Origin: Henckelia pumila
Taxonomy: Eukaryota > Streptophyta > Magnoliopsida > Lamiales > Gesneriaceae
Direction: 5' to 3'
DNA: 64,000 bases
Assembly: GCF_033568475.1 (NCBI RefSeq)
Contig: NC_133123.1
Span: forward strand, 129,986,930-130,050,929
In this document: in pieces, positions 47,423 through 58,377 of the stretch
Numbering within the stretch: the first letter of the stretch is position 1
How the letters are laid out: each line of letters opens with the position of its first letter
Position numbers and translations under genes: made by a program
Notes under the pieces: model-generated
Databases searched by the model: none
The model's input: the letters and a program-made list of their open reading frames with translations, nothing else
What the model was told of the DNA's origin: nothing

Positions 47423-50420
47423 ATTTTGGCATCATCAGGATTCAGGAACCTAGTTCTAATGGGATATTATGTATATAATTTTTTTTATCTCCCGATTATG
47501 GCAGACCAGTGGCTCATTGTATGGTGCATTGATAGGCTCAATTTTGGCATTTAATGTGGCCGACTTTCTTGGTTAGTTTAACTTATATTGATTGGCCCTG
47601 AAGTATACAGCGACTTACATTATATTTTAATTTTTGACTTCTCATTACTTCTTGATACTACAGGAAGGAGGAGGGAACTAATTCTTTCCTCCCTGATGTA
47701 CCTTATTGGGGCTCTGATAACAGCTTTTGCTCCTGCTTTTGTTGTTTTGGTGATTGGGCGTTTCATTTATGGAATAGGGATTGGATTGGTGAGTACGCCA
47801 ATCAAAGTGGCTCTTTTTATGTTGTCTACCCTCTGAAATTCTGTCCTGTTTGCTTTGTTTTAATTTCTTTTACTATCTCATTTGGTTCTAAGTGCACATG
47901 AGTATACCTGCTGTTGTTTGACAATTGCCACCTTTTTTCTGCAAGTTGCATTCTCACAATCGGATTGCTGTGCCACACTTATGTAAACACACTGAAAATA
48001 AATTTCCAGCTTGAATGAACTGTTACAATCTGATGGTGTGCCAATTTACCTATTGGGTCATAAAGTAGAGTTCGGGAAGGAAAATGGACCTGACATACGA
48101 AACATTCCATAAGAGGGGTGATGGTGGTAGTTGTGGTCTTGTTATTTAGATTCATTATTGCTCGATTATGATCTCCTCCAATTTTTGCAGGCAATGCATG
48201 CTGCTCCAATGTATATTGCCGAAACAGCTCCAAGTCAAATACGGGGACTGCTAATTTCCCTTAAGGAATTTTTTATTGTTCTTGGGATGCTTGTAAGTAT
48301 CAAGTTTCTCGAGAGAGATTCCATACTTACATTTGAAGTGTCTATTTCATCGAATTTTTTTGTTGGCTATGAACAGGCCTTTTGTGTAATGTTAACTTCA
48401 TATATATCATCAGAATTTGTATTAAGCGCCTGAATTTTGTTGTAGATGGGCTATATAGCCGGTAGTCTTTTGGTCGAGACAGTTTCAGGCTGGCGCATCA
48501 TCTATGGAATTAGTTCTCCTTTGTCACTCATCATGGGAATTGGGATGTGGTGGCTGCCGCCGTCACCTAGATGGATTCTTCTGCAAGCTGTACAGGGAAA
48601 AGGAGACATGCAGGGTTTAAGAGATTCTGCTATTACTTGCTTGTGTCGGCTGAGAGGGGAAGCTATTGGTGATTCGGCATGTCTAAAGGTTGATGACATT
48701 TTATCGGAACTTTCTCAAATGCAAGAAGAGCATGAAGCTTCTATAGCTGAGATATTTCAGGGAAAATGCTTGAAAGCACTTCAAATTGGTGGTGGGCTTG
48801 TTGTATTTCAGCAGGTATATCTCATTGCATCTTTCTTTTTCTTGTACAAACCCAATGTTGCAATTATAAACTCATGCCTCATAGTCTTTTCATGGCAGAT
48901 AACAGGGCAACCAAGTGTCTTGTACTATGCCACATCAATTTTTCAGGTAAATTGTTTGAATCAACAGTGACATCTAAGTTTATGTTACTAGATGTTGACA
49001 GATGCTATACGTATGATAGAGCGCAGGATTTTCTGCAGCATCAGATGCAACAAAGGTCTCAGTTCTTCTTGGTTTCCTGAAGGTAAGCAGATTCTACAGT
49101 GGTGCTCTTGTTTGCCTTTCTTTAAATATATACCTATGCATATATTTGTATGTCCAAGACAAGCAGTCCTGAAAAGACAATTCCTTACCTCTTGGCTAAT
49201 TGGTTGGCCGCATGCGCAGATTCAGTTCAGTTAATTACTATTCTTATATTTTTTTCTCATTCACATACCCCTTTCTGGCATATTGCATCAGTATTAGCAT
49301 AGCAGTGGCATTTTATATTACTTTTACCATAGTTGTGTCCACTCTTTGCTGTATTCTTAAACCATACAGTTCATAGATTTTCCTTTCTTCCCTCTATTCA
49401 TACATTTGTCTGTCATATTAAATTTACTGTTTTAATTCACTCAAATATTTGATGTCTTCACTTCTGTAGCTGGTTATGACCGGGGTAGCCGTTCTAGTTG
49501 TTGATAGATTGGGGAGACGACCTCTGCTCCTTGGCGGTGTATCTGGTATTGTAAGTCATTCCATCTGTTTCTAGGATCTATCTTCGATTTTTAATACTTT
49601 CACACTGCTCGAATTTCAAGTTATTTGTGATATCATTATTTAACTCTTAAGATAAAGTTCTAATAGTATTTTGATAACGCCGCAGGTAATCTCCCTATTT
49701 TTCTTGGGATCTTATTACACTTACCTAGATGACATACCTGCCGTGGCTGTCATTGCCTTGCTCATATATGTTGGATGTTACCAGGTTACCAACGTTCTTA
49801 TTGTTTTTTCTACTCTCTATAGTCTTCTGGTGCCTTTGTACTTGAAGGGTCAGATGATTAGACAAGTTTTAATTGTGCCAGTCAGTAAGCGCATGATGTT
49901 ACTTGGATATCATGGTGAAATTTTTGTTATTTCTTAAAGTCGAAAGCATTTAACATTTTGTTAGTATATTTGTACAGTTATCATTTGGTCCCATTGGTTG
50001 GCTGATGATTTCAGAAGTGTTTCCCCTGCGTCTAAGAGGACGAGGATTAAGCATAGCAGTTCTACTGAATTTTGGCGCAAATGCGCTTGTGACCTTTGCG
50101 TTTTCTCCTCTGAAGGTGCCAGTTTTTCACTCGGCCCTTGATTTTATTATTATTTTTTGGTTGGCAGTTGAGGCATTAAACATTGTTGTTTATGTTAACA
50201 ATTTATGATTTCATCTAATTATGTAAAACTTTCGTCTGGTGTGATTCATATATATGCTTATGACGACTAGATTTGACTGTGATTGCAGGAGTTGGTTGGA
50301 GCTGGGGTTCTATTTTTCATATTCGGGGGCATAGCAGTGTTGGCACTCATATTCATCTTCTTTATTATACCAGAGACAAAAGGGCTTTCCCTTGAAGAAA
50401 TTGAGGCTAAACTGCTTTAA
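46105..50420 (+). CDS. VGT1: VGT-type vacuolar monosaccharide/H+ symporter (MFS sugar transporter)
   Basis: Fourteen exons: 46105-46125, 46211-46302, 46528-46606, 47275-47334, 47505-47571, 47664-47788, 48191-48292, 48446-48814, 48899-48946, 49020-49082, 49470-49550, 49686-49784, 49978-50115 and 50289-50420; 491 aa, all introns GT-AG. The family imports glucose or xylose into vacuoles with proton exchange. Visible hallmarks: a short hydrophilic N-terminus; first helix FLFPAFGGLLYGYDIGATS; GRRRE after helix 2; YIAETAPSQIRG before helix 5; PPSPRW where most sugar porters have PESPRW; QITGQPSVLYYA; DRLGRRPLL; EVFPLRLRGRG; and PETKGLSLEEIE at the end. Best likeness is to Arabidopsis VGT1/VGT2, less to the plastid form, which has a long transit peptide. 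The exact paralogue cannot be fixed by eye. Confidence 0.93.
47381..47422. repeat. Compound (AC)n(AT)n(GT)n microsatellite in VGT intron 4
   Basis: The AC and GT runs are complementary around an AT centre, so the tract can form a hairpin or cruciform. It lies 47 bp after the donor of intron 4. Confidence 0.8.
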
Positions 50421-51740
50421 ACTCACCAGCTACTCCGTCTCATGTCTATTTCGTGTTGTTTTATGTAATTTCGTAAGAATGAGTGTTTGAATAATTATTT
50501 AAGTTTTTTTTATATAATGTAGTGAATATATTTAAAATTTAAATGTTATAAAAACTTATCATATAAATATTCTATCTTTGATAACTGCATTCGATATCTT
50601 GGATGATTGGAGTTGTTATTAATTAAAAAAATAGAAAAAAGATATTTAGAAAATCATGTATTATTTTGAGCTATCAAATTTTTTAAAAAATAAATAAATA
50701 TTTTTTAAAAAATCAAAATTTTGTCATTTATTAGATGAATGAATTTGATTAAGAATTGTGATTATTTTTTTAGAACAGTTTTTTAATATTATACTAAAGT
50801 TATAATCAAGATGGATGACACAAGTATAGATGTCAAAGGAGGCTAGCGAGGTGGGCCGGTTCACAATCTGTCGCACCCCATCATTAAGCGGGGCGGTGCG
50901 GACCAATCCGACAGGCTTACGTGTAATTTGGTGGATTTTGGCGGGTCGACCCTCAACACGCCACAACCAACCATAAGGCGAGCCGGTCCACCTTTTAGGC
51001 AAGTCAAGAAATTATCAACTCAATCTACTTATTTTATACGGTAGGGCGGACCAACTGACTCAACCCGACGAGCTTAACTCATTTTGACACATCTAATTAT
51101 ATGGATAACCATTTTCTATGATCATATTGATTTTATTACTATTTCGTCGATATTTTAGATAAGTGAAATTGTTATAACAAAAAGATTAGAAAGATATATG
51201 TTTTTGAAAAGAAAATTTTCCTCCATCAAAATTTTAAAGAAAAATAATTTTTTTTTCAAAAGGTCGAAATTTTCATAATTTATTAGATGACTGAGTTTAA
51301 AATTATATTTGATAAGAATTTAAAATGTGTAATTAAAACGAAAATACAAACTAATTTGACATTTAATGTGCAAAAATATTCTTACAAATTATGAAATCTT
51401 CATTGAATATAATATTTGTTGTGGAGTTTCTTTAGCTATGGTCGACATCAAATTTTACCTGTAACTCTAGAAACAACTACGAACAATTAAATATTAAATG
51501 AACATCAAAAAGAGTATACATCAAACAATTTGTTATAAATCAAATTGAATGAGAGATCTGATTTATAAAATTGATCGGTCATTTATAAATATTTGATATT
51601 TGAAATATGTTTTTAAAAATATACAACGGGTAGATATCAAAATTATTGATTAATATAAAATATGGAGTATATTGGAGGAAGAAGATGAAATGTTTATAAC
51701 ATATTTTAACTCAAAATATCTCTCTCAAACGGATTGAAAC
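50421..51740. other. AT-rich intergenic DNA
   Basis: No frame or RNA gene recognised. The VGT 3' end has no perfect AATAAA. One GC-richer island (50827-51095) is listed separately. Confidence 0.5.
50827..51095. mobile_element. Possible MITE with TAGATGTCAAA ends
   Basis: 269 bp: starts TAGATGTCAAA and ends TTTTGACACATCTA, the reverse of TAGATGTGTCAAAA. Inside are GGCGGGTC/GACCCGCC-type sequences, often seen in plant hAT-like MITEs. No flanking duplication is found. Confidence 0.4.
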
Positions 51741-53388
51741 CGTTGATTTTGCTCGATTTTGCCGCTTCAGCCGCCGCACCACCACCAGAAGAGGTGCACC
51801 GAGCACGGAGGAAGGGTTTCCAATGCTTGGTGCTTCCCAGTTTTGCTGGAAGTCGTTAGTTTTCTTCGACCCGTCGCCTTCATTTCTCGCGCAGCCTGCT
51901 GCGCTGTTCCTTCTTGCGATTTACGTCCTTCTCGCCGTTGATTAGCTTGGTTTCAGGCCTTGAGAAGCTAGATTTAGGGCGGGGCAGTATGTTTTGGACC
52001 TATCCCGTCGCTTTCACCCGTGACCCACCGTCCGCTGTCTCGATTCTGGCCGCGGGACCGCCGCGCAGCACCATCAGTCTCCGCTTTGCTCGACTTATTT
52101 TGAGTTTTGATGAGAATGATAGCTCGAATTTTCCAGTTTATGGGTCGGTTTAACGTCTGTCCGGAGGGTGAGAATTTCCACTTGGTTTTATTCGATTATC
52201 GGTTCAATTATCGCGCTAGATATTGATTATTGTTAGATTTTTTTTGTGCAGGTACCCAAGTTGCTTGATTGAGGTAAACCCGACAAACCAACTTGCGTCT
52301 CCAACTATTATATTCGACTTTTGATGAATTATTTAAGTTGCGATAATTTGAGCTACGAAATATAGATGAATTATTGGAATTGAGTTTTAGCCTAAAATTT
52401 TAAATATTTTGATTTTCGATAAATATTTATGGTTTCCATATGGTTTATGAAAATTTTGGATTATAAATATTTGTGATAAATTGGTGCCTAAATTTAGTGA
52501 AGATGAGCTAGTGTATTTTCAATTGTGTTAATTTTAGCATAAAATTCAGAAGTCCAAGTAATTGTTGGTGTTGAGTTGATATTAAGAGTTGGAAATTGGT
52601 GGTTTACATTGTTCAAGTATTTAAATAAACTAATTAGTTCGTGCGAACAAGGATTTTTTGCGGATTTATGAATTATTGTGGATTTCGGGAAACTAATCAG
52701 TTTTTGCTAACATTCAGAAAATATTAGTGTTTCGGTTATTTACTGGTGAAATGAGTGATTAGTTCCAATTCATGTATATTATCAGTTCGGACTTAAAATT
52801 GTGATTTAAGGTTTAATTATGGTTAAGAACAAAAACTAGAGTCTAAAATCAAGAAAATTCAAGGAAACAATACAAGGACGGAAGCATGGACCCGTGTGTT
52901 GTCATGTGTGATTCATAGTTCGTGCAAAGTAGCAAGCATCAGCTATTCAGCTTGAGGGAACCACACGGGCCTGTGTGAAGTCCATGTATAGAGCTGTGCT
53001 TTGGATAAGACTTAAAAATGAGCACATGGCTGATACGATGCGGCCTCGTGTAAGTGCATGAAGCGTTTAGATTTGGACCCAACATGGAGTGTAGTGAACG
53101 AGAATGGAAAGATGAAATATGGACCTGTACTTGTGACATTTCACGTGCATTGGTAGTATGGTGATAGTACATAATCATGCTTTAAATAAAAAAATTCGTT
53201 AGAATATCTTATAGATATAGATAAATAATGAAATTGAATGGCTGCTACTTGCTCACTCTTTGTTAGACATCTCTTATTTCGAAACTTGAACAAATTTTAG
53301 CTAATTATTGTGCAGTGATGTTTCTTATGCATTGTAACGTTGCAGGAACAGACACCTTAACACCACATCATAAGCGGTTGATTCCCCC
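51741..53388. other. Upstream region of the PPR gene
   Basis: A CpG-richer stretch at 51750-52170 could be an untranslated first exon. An acceptor-like TTGTGCAG precedes 52252, and TTGCAG precedes GAACAGACACC at 53346, 43 bp before the ATG. The part 52850-53170 has self-complementary pieces such as CACACGGGCCTGTGTG, recalling LTR U3 sequence. None of this is conclusive. Confidence 0.35.
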
Positions 53389-54951
53389 ATGTTCTTGTGT
53401 GTCAGGAGGCTTGCTGGAACTAACAAATTCCTCATTTTGAAATCGGGAACTCATAGCACTTTTCGCAATGTTTTCGAAATTTACACCCGGTATCTTTCAA
53501 CATCACACAGCCCTGTGCAGTGTTACCCAACCATGAGCAATACTTCTTTTGATCCGGCCGAGAAATGCAGAGATTTTGAAAGACAATGTAAGATTGATAT
53601 TGTTATTGCTAAAGTTTGTGGATTGAAAAGTGAAGACGAAGTTTTCCAGTGTCTGATGAGGGATTCTGCATGCAGGTCAATAGAAATCCCGAGTATCTTG
53701 ATTGATAGTCTACTCAATCGCTTTCAAGATGACTGGAAGACTGCTTTGGGTATTTTTAGATGGGTGGAAGCATCTTCTGGCAATAAACCCTTGCCTGAGT
53801 CGTATAATAAATTGGTGGATATATTAGGGAAGATGAAGAAAATGGAAAAGATGAGAGCACTTGTGGAAGAAATGAATGAAGATCATCTTGTGTCACTAAA
53901 TACCATAGCAAAGGTCATGAGACGGTTTGCTGGTGCTGGAGAGTGGAAACAAGCTGTAAAAACTTTTGACGAGCTAGAAAAGTTTGGGTTGGAGAAGAAT
54001 ACAGAATCCATGAACTTGTTACTCGATACTCTTTGCAAAGAGAATAAAGTTGAGCAGGCACGTGCGATATTCTTGGAACTAAAGTCACATATTCCACCTA
54101 ATGCGAACACGTTTAACATTTTTATACATGGTTGGTGCAAAATGAAAAGGATAGAGGAGGCATATTGGACGCTTCAAGAGATTAAAGGGCACGGTTTTCG
54201 TCCATGTGTCATCAGCTACTCCACAATTATCCAGTTCTATTGCTTCCAATGCCAGTTTTGGAAGGTCTATGAGCTGCTTGATGAAATGGAAGCTCAAGGA
54301 TGTCATCCTAATATCGTGACTTTCACGACAATCATGCATTGTTTGACCAACTCTGGAGAATTCAAGGACGCATTGCAAGTGGCTGAAAGAATGAAATTAG
54401 CTGGATGTAAACCCGATGCATTGTTTTACAATGCCTTGATTCACACATTAAGAAGGGCTGGTCTCCTCGAGGATGCTATTTATGTATTTACAGATGAGAT
54501 GCCCCGTAATAAGATAATCCCAAACACATCGACCTTCAATACCATGATTGCCATGTTCTGCCACCACAGACAAGAGCAACGAGCGGTGCAATATTTGAGG
54601 GATTTAGAAAATTCACCACACTGTAAACCTGATGTTCAGTCGTTCTACCCGCTAATAAAGTCGTATTTTCGAGCTGGGAGGACGGGTGATTGCGTGACCA
54701 AGTTGGTGGATACCATGGTTAAGAAGCATCATTTATGTCTTGATTTAGCAACATACACAATGTTGATACATGGACTGTGCAGACAATGCAGTTGGGAGTG
54801 GGCTCACCAGCTTTTCAAGGATATGATTTCTCAAGGGTTGAAACCTAGATATCTTACATGTTCACTTCTTTTGAAAGGAATCAAAAAAAATAAAATGTAT
54901 GAAGAAGTTGAGTGGATTGAAGACTATGTGAAAAGAATGGAGTCATCTTGA
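53389..54951 (+). CDS. P-class pentatricopeptide repeat protein, mitochondrial
   Basis: Intronless, 520 aa. Residues 1-45 are rich in Arg, Ser and Thr with only one acidic residue (MFLCVRRLAGTNKF...), a mitochondrial presequence type. From about residue 130 the protein is a run of roughly ten 35-residue helical-pair repeats, e.g. NTFNIFIHGWCKMKRIEEAY, CVISYSTIIQFYCFQCQF, NIVTFTTIMHCLTNSGEF, DALFYNALIHTLRRAGLL and LATYTMLIHGLCRQCSWEW. Such repeats bind organelle RNA one base per repeat. There is no E or DYW extension, so it is a P-class factor for stability, splicing or translation and not an editing enzyme. It resembles the Arabidopsis At3g04130-type protein from memory. The first ATG is used; a later Met at about residue 49 would remove the presequence. 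Confidence 0.93.
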   Translation: MFLCVRRLAGTNKFLILKSGTHSTFRNVFEIYTRYLSTSHSPVQCYPTMSNTSFDPAEKCRDFERQCKIDIVIAKVCGLKSEDEVFQCLMRDSACRSIEIPSILIDSLLNRFQDDWKTALGIFRWVEASSGNKPLPESYNKLVDILGKMKKMEKMRALVEEMNEDHLVSLNTIAKVMRRFAGAGEWKQAVKTFDELEKFGLEKNTESMNLLLDTLCKENKVEQARAIFLELKSHIPPNANTFNIFIHGWCKMKRIEEAYWTLQEIKGHGFRPCVISYSTIIQFYCFQCQFWKVYELLDEMEAQGCHPNIVTFTTIMHCLTNSGEFKDALQVAERMKLAGCKPDALFYNALIHTLRRAGLLEDAIYVFTDEMPRNKIIPNTSTFNTMIAMFCHHRQEQRAVQYLRDLENSPHCKPDVQSFYPLIKSYFRAGRTGDCVTKLVDTMVKKHHLCLDLATYTMLIHGLCRQCSWEWAHQLFKDMISQGLKPRYLTCSLLLKGIKKNKMYEEVEWIEDYVKRMESS

Positions 54952-56711
54952 ATGACCATTGTTCTTTGTCTAGTGCAAGAGAGCCCATTTTGCCACTCCT
55001 GAACTAATTATATTATTGGTGTAGCACCAATTCGTTTAGAAGATTCTCCTTTTATTTTATTTGGCTAGAAGGATTATGTCTGAATTTTTGTGCAAAGTGC
55101 TTTGACTAAATTCATCAAAATACTTGCGTTATTTCAGGAAAGGGATCCTCTGTTAGGAGACAGAAACGGATATGTGTGGGCGTTGAAATTGGGCGATGCT
55201 ACATGTATGTACACGGAATGTTATACGTTGAGTCACACAGTGCACTTGAAATTATATAATTATTCTTAATGTATTTTGAAAAGGGGTTTTTTCAAATAAA
55301 ATGGACTGATAATTTTGTAATCTCATGAGCATTATATAATCCAATGTAAAAGCTTTCGTGTGCATATAGCATTTTTTTTAAGAAAATATTGTTTAATGAA
55401 AAGTTATTTCTCTCTTCATAGTAAAGAATTTTTTCCCATTATTTCAACAAAAGTAATAATAAACACTTGGATTATTGTCCGAAAAAGTAAATACTTATTT
55501 TACTTATAATTAATACTATTTAAGTGGCTTAGGAGTTAGGAGGGTTTTTTAAATAAATATAATAAATTTAAAAAAATTTAAACAAATATAACAAATTTTA
55601 AAACTTTTAAAAAATATAATAACGTGGGGTTTGAAATCCACTTCCTTGAAGAGTTGGGGTTTGAGACCCCGATTCCTCATTTGTTATTTTCGAGGAGTCG
55701 AAGTTTGAAACCCCTATTTCTCATAGCCTATATTATATATATATATATATATATTTGTGTGTGTGTGTGTAATATTAATTCTTTTCATTAGTATTTTTTT
55801 TTAGTTTTATATTTACAGATTTAATTGTTTTTGCATGTTAAAAAAATGATTATTATGATTAAAAAAAATTTAGTTGTTTAAAATTTTTATAATACAGTTG
55901 AACTTTTATAAATTAATAATATAACGACGATGATATTTTTACTAATTTAAAAATGCATTAATTAATTGATAAATTAATAAATTATTATTTATAGAGTATT
56001 GTTGATTCAAAATGAATATAGAGATTAATTATATAAGAAAATTGTGTTTTATTAATTTTCATAGATTTATATAAGAGTTTTCTAAATAGAGATTGAAAAA
56101 ATTATTATTTTCATAATTAATAATTATAAAAAGTATTTTTAAGGTTTTATATGCATATATGTTTTTCCTATTATAAAATTTAGAATGAAATAAAACGATA
56201 AAATAAACTTTCATAAATTTAATTTTTGATAAATTAATAGTTTTTTATAAAAGAGAAATTTTTTCAATCTCGACTTGGATTGATATGTTAAATTAATAGT
56301 TTTAATAAATTAATAAGATTATAATTTTTTTTTAAAAAAACTCTTATAAAAATCTTTGAAAATAAACATATATAACCAAAACCACGTGCATTCAATCAAA
56401 AAATAATTTTTAAAATAATAATTTATTAATTTATCGGTTAATTGATATCTTTCTAAAATTGAATATCATTGATTAAAATATTATTAATTTATAGAAGTTC
56501 TACATTATTGTAAAATTCCAAACATCTAAAATATTACTAACTTTCGTTTTTTTTTAAAATACTATTAATCATACTCATCACTTTTCAAACATGTAATTAA
56601 TAAATTAAAAAAATAAATAAACAAATGTCTATCTAGCAATTGCAAGAGTAACAAAATATATTCTTTAAAATAATAATTTATTAATTCAATGGTTAATTAA
56701 AACTTCTCTAA

Positions 56712-56781
<70 letters not shown>

Positions 56782-57545
56782 AAGAATTTCCCCGTAGACG
56801 CCATATTTTCATTTACCGAGATTGATCTTATGTGTTATAAATATTAAATTTTTATTTTTATTAGTTTTTTTCTAAAATTTTGATATTTCAAATTTTTATA
56901 TTTTTCTCAACTAAACACTATAGATAAGATAAATTGATAAATAAATTTTAAATTTATTTTTTTTTGTTATTTTATAAATAAAAAAATAAATTTAAATATT
57001 ATCGAAAAAAGAATATTTATACATAACATATAATATTAAATATATTATATGATTTTATACACACACAACGTGTATGTGCGATTATGCTAGTTATTTTATA
57101 AAGAGAATATAGTCAAAATGTTCCTGTATATTTACTCATTTTGTGTTTTGGTCATTTAAGTATTTAATTTTGGATATTGGTCCTATAAGTTAAGTTATAT
57201 TTTAGTTTTTAGTCTTTTTTCATGGATTATAGACGTGAAATCAGAAAATGATGACGTGCGAACTAAAAATTTTTTACGGCATTGAAAAATGATGATGTAT
57301 CTGTTGTGGCGTCAATACTTGAATGTCATGTTTTCAAAATCAGATTGGACCGATCGGTTCAACCGGTTTGACCAGGAATCGATCACCGGTCAAGTCTAAA
57401 ACACTACAAAAAACCGTTTTAATCGTTCAACCGACCAGAATCGGTCAAGAACCGACTAAGAACCAAAAAATCGATTTTTTGATTTTTTTTTTTAAAAAAT
57501 AGTTTTTTTATTTTAAAACCTTATTTTAATATTTTATTATATATA
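54952..57545. other. AT-rich intergenic DNA with microsatellites
   Basis: No gene recognised. It contains short GGGGTTTGAAACCCC-like repeats (55622-55715), a (TA)n(GT)n run (55733-55771), a long (ATT)n run (56712-56776), and near 57350-57470 a patch rich in CCGGTT/AACCGG words (GGTTCAACCGGTTTGACC) of the kind seen in DNA-transposon ends. Confidence 0.5.
56712..56776. repeat. (ATT)n microsatellite
   Basis: About 21 uninterrupted ATT repeats, followed by TATATA. Likely length-variable between individuals. Confidence 0.95.
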
Positions 57546-57546
57546 T

Positions 57547-57820
57547 GATACCCTGAAAGGCCAGGGGTGTCAGGGCTGTATTAAAGCAAGGGTAGCAGAG
57601 CTGTTAGTCAGGACAGCGAGTAAGACTCTAGCCCGACTATTTTTTGGAGGAGTAGTGATACCCTGAAAGGCCAGGGATGTCAGGGCTGTATTAAAGCAAG
57701 GGTAGCAGGGCTGTTAGTCAGGACAGCGAGTAAGACTCTAGCCCGACTATTTTTGGAAGGAGTAGTGATACCCTGGTAAGCCAGGGGTGACAGGGCCAGG
57801 AAAGGCCAAGGGTGTCAGGG
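57547..57820 (+). repeat. 110-bp tandem repeat inside the element D LTR
   Basis: GATACCCTGAAAGGCCAGGG begins units at 57547 and 57657, which differ at only a few sites. A third start at 57767 diverges after 15 bp and then re-uses internal parts (GTGTCAGGGCTGTATTAAAG at about 57810). It is placed upstream of the TATA box. Confidence 0.9.
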
Positions 57821-58040
57821 CTGTATTAAAGCAGGCTAGGAGCTTCAGGATCCCGGGAGACCAGATCTGCATGACTTAGACAAAGCCCATGTCTCAAGGG
57901 CATGATCCCCACGACTGCCATAATCCCGAGCCTTCCGGCTCCATTGTGCATCACAGGTAAACGTGGGTAACTCCTGCACCCACGATCCAGATCGTGGCCA
58001 CTACCCTGGAAATGTGGAGTGACTCTCTCACTCCAAGGCC

Positions 58041-58048
58041 TATAAATA
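58041..58048 (+). promoter_or_regulatory. TATA box of the element D LTR
   Basis: TATAAATA about 240 bp downstream of the tandem repeats and 290 bp before the LTR end, in a context typical of plant gypsy promoters. Confidence 0.65.
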
Positions 58049-58335
58049 CCTGGCCACAGGCATTTGTAGAGGTATGTTCATCTAAAATCCCAAAGCACTA
58101 TACTCATTTTTCCTAAAAGCCCACTCTATTTCTAAGTCTGACTTAAGCATCGGAGTGGCCCCGCCGGAAAACCTTCCGGCACCCCACTAACGTGCTTTCA
58201 TTCTTTTCCCTTGTGTGCAGATCATCCCGATCCAGGAGGGACAAACCATATTTTACACCTACTAGCCCGGTCATCACGTCAGGCCCACTTCACTACCCTG
58301 ACAACCCGGGCCCCGGTTTGATAAACCATCATCAT

Positions 58336-58350
58336 TGGCGCCGTCTGTGG
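58336..58350 (+). other. Primer-binding site of element D
   Basis: TGGCGCCGTCTGTGG four bases past the presumed LTR end. The TGGCGCCG start is common to Tat/Athila elements and matches Asp-type tRNA 3' ends; the rest fits less well. Confidence 0.65.
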
Positions 58351-58377
58351 AAAGCTTGTTCTATAGACGTAGATATG

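Larger units (their letters stand above)
57546..58331 (+). repeat. 5' LTR of Tat-lineage element D
   Basis: About 786 bp from TGATACCCTG to AAACCATCA, directly before the primer site. U3 holds a 110-bp tandem repeat (starts at 57547, 57657 and 57767, the third diverged). A TATA box lies at 58041. The right-hand partner LTR is outside the window, so the ends are inferred from TG...CA and the primer site. Confidence 0.7.

Noticed and set aside
51759..52153. GC-richer open frames upstream of the PPR gene as a separate gene
   Set aside because: Two overlapping short frames, no recognisable motif, and better explained as untranslated leader or repeat remnant.
57350..57480. CCGGTT-rich patch as the terminal repeat of a DNA transposon
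   Set aside because: Only one end-like patch is visible; no inverted partner or duplication was found nearby.
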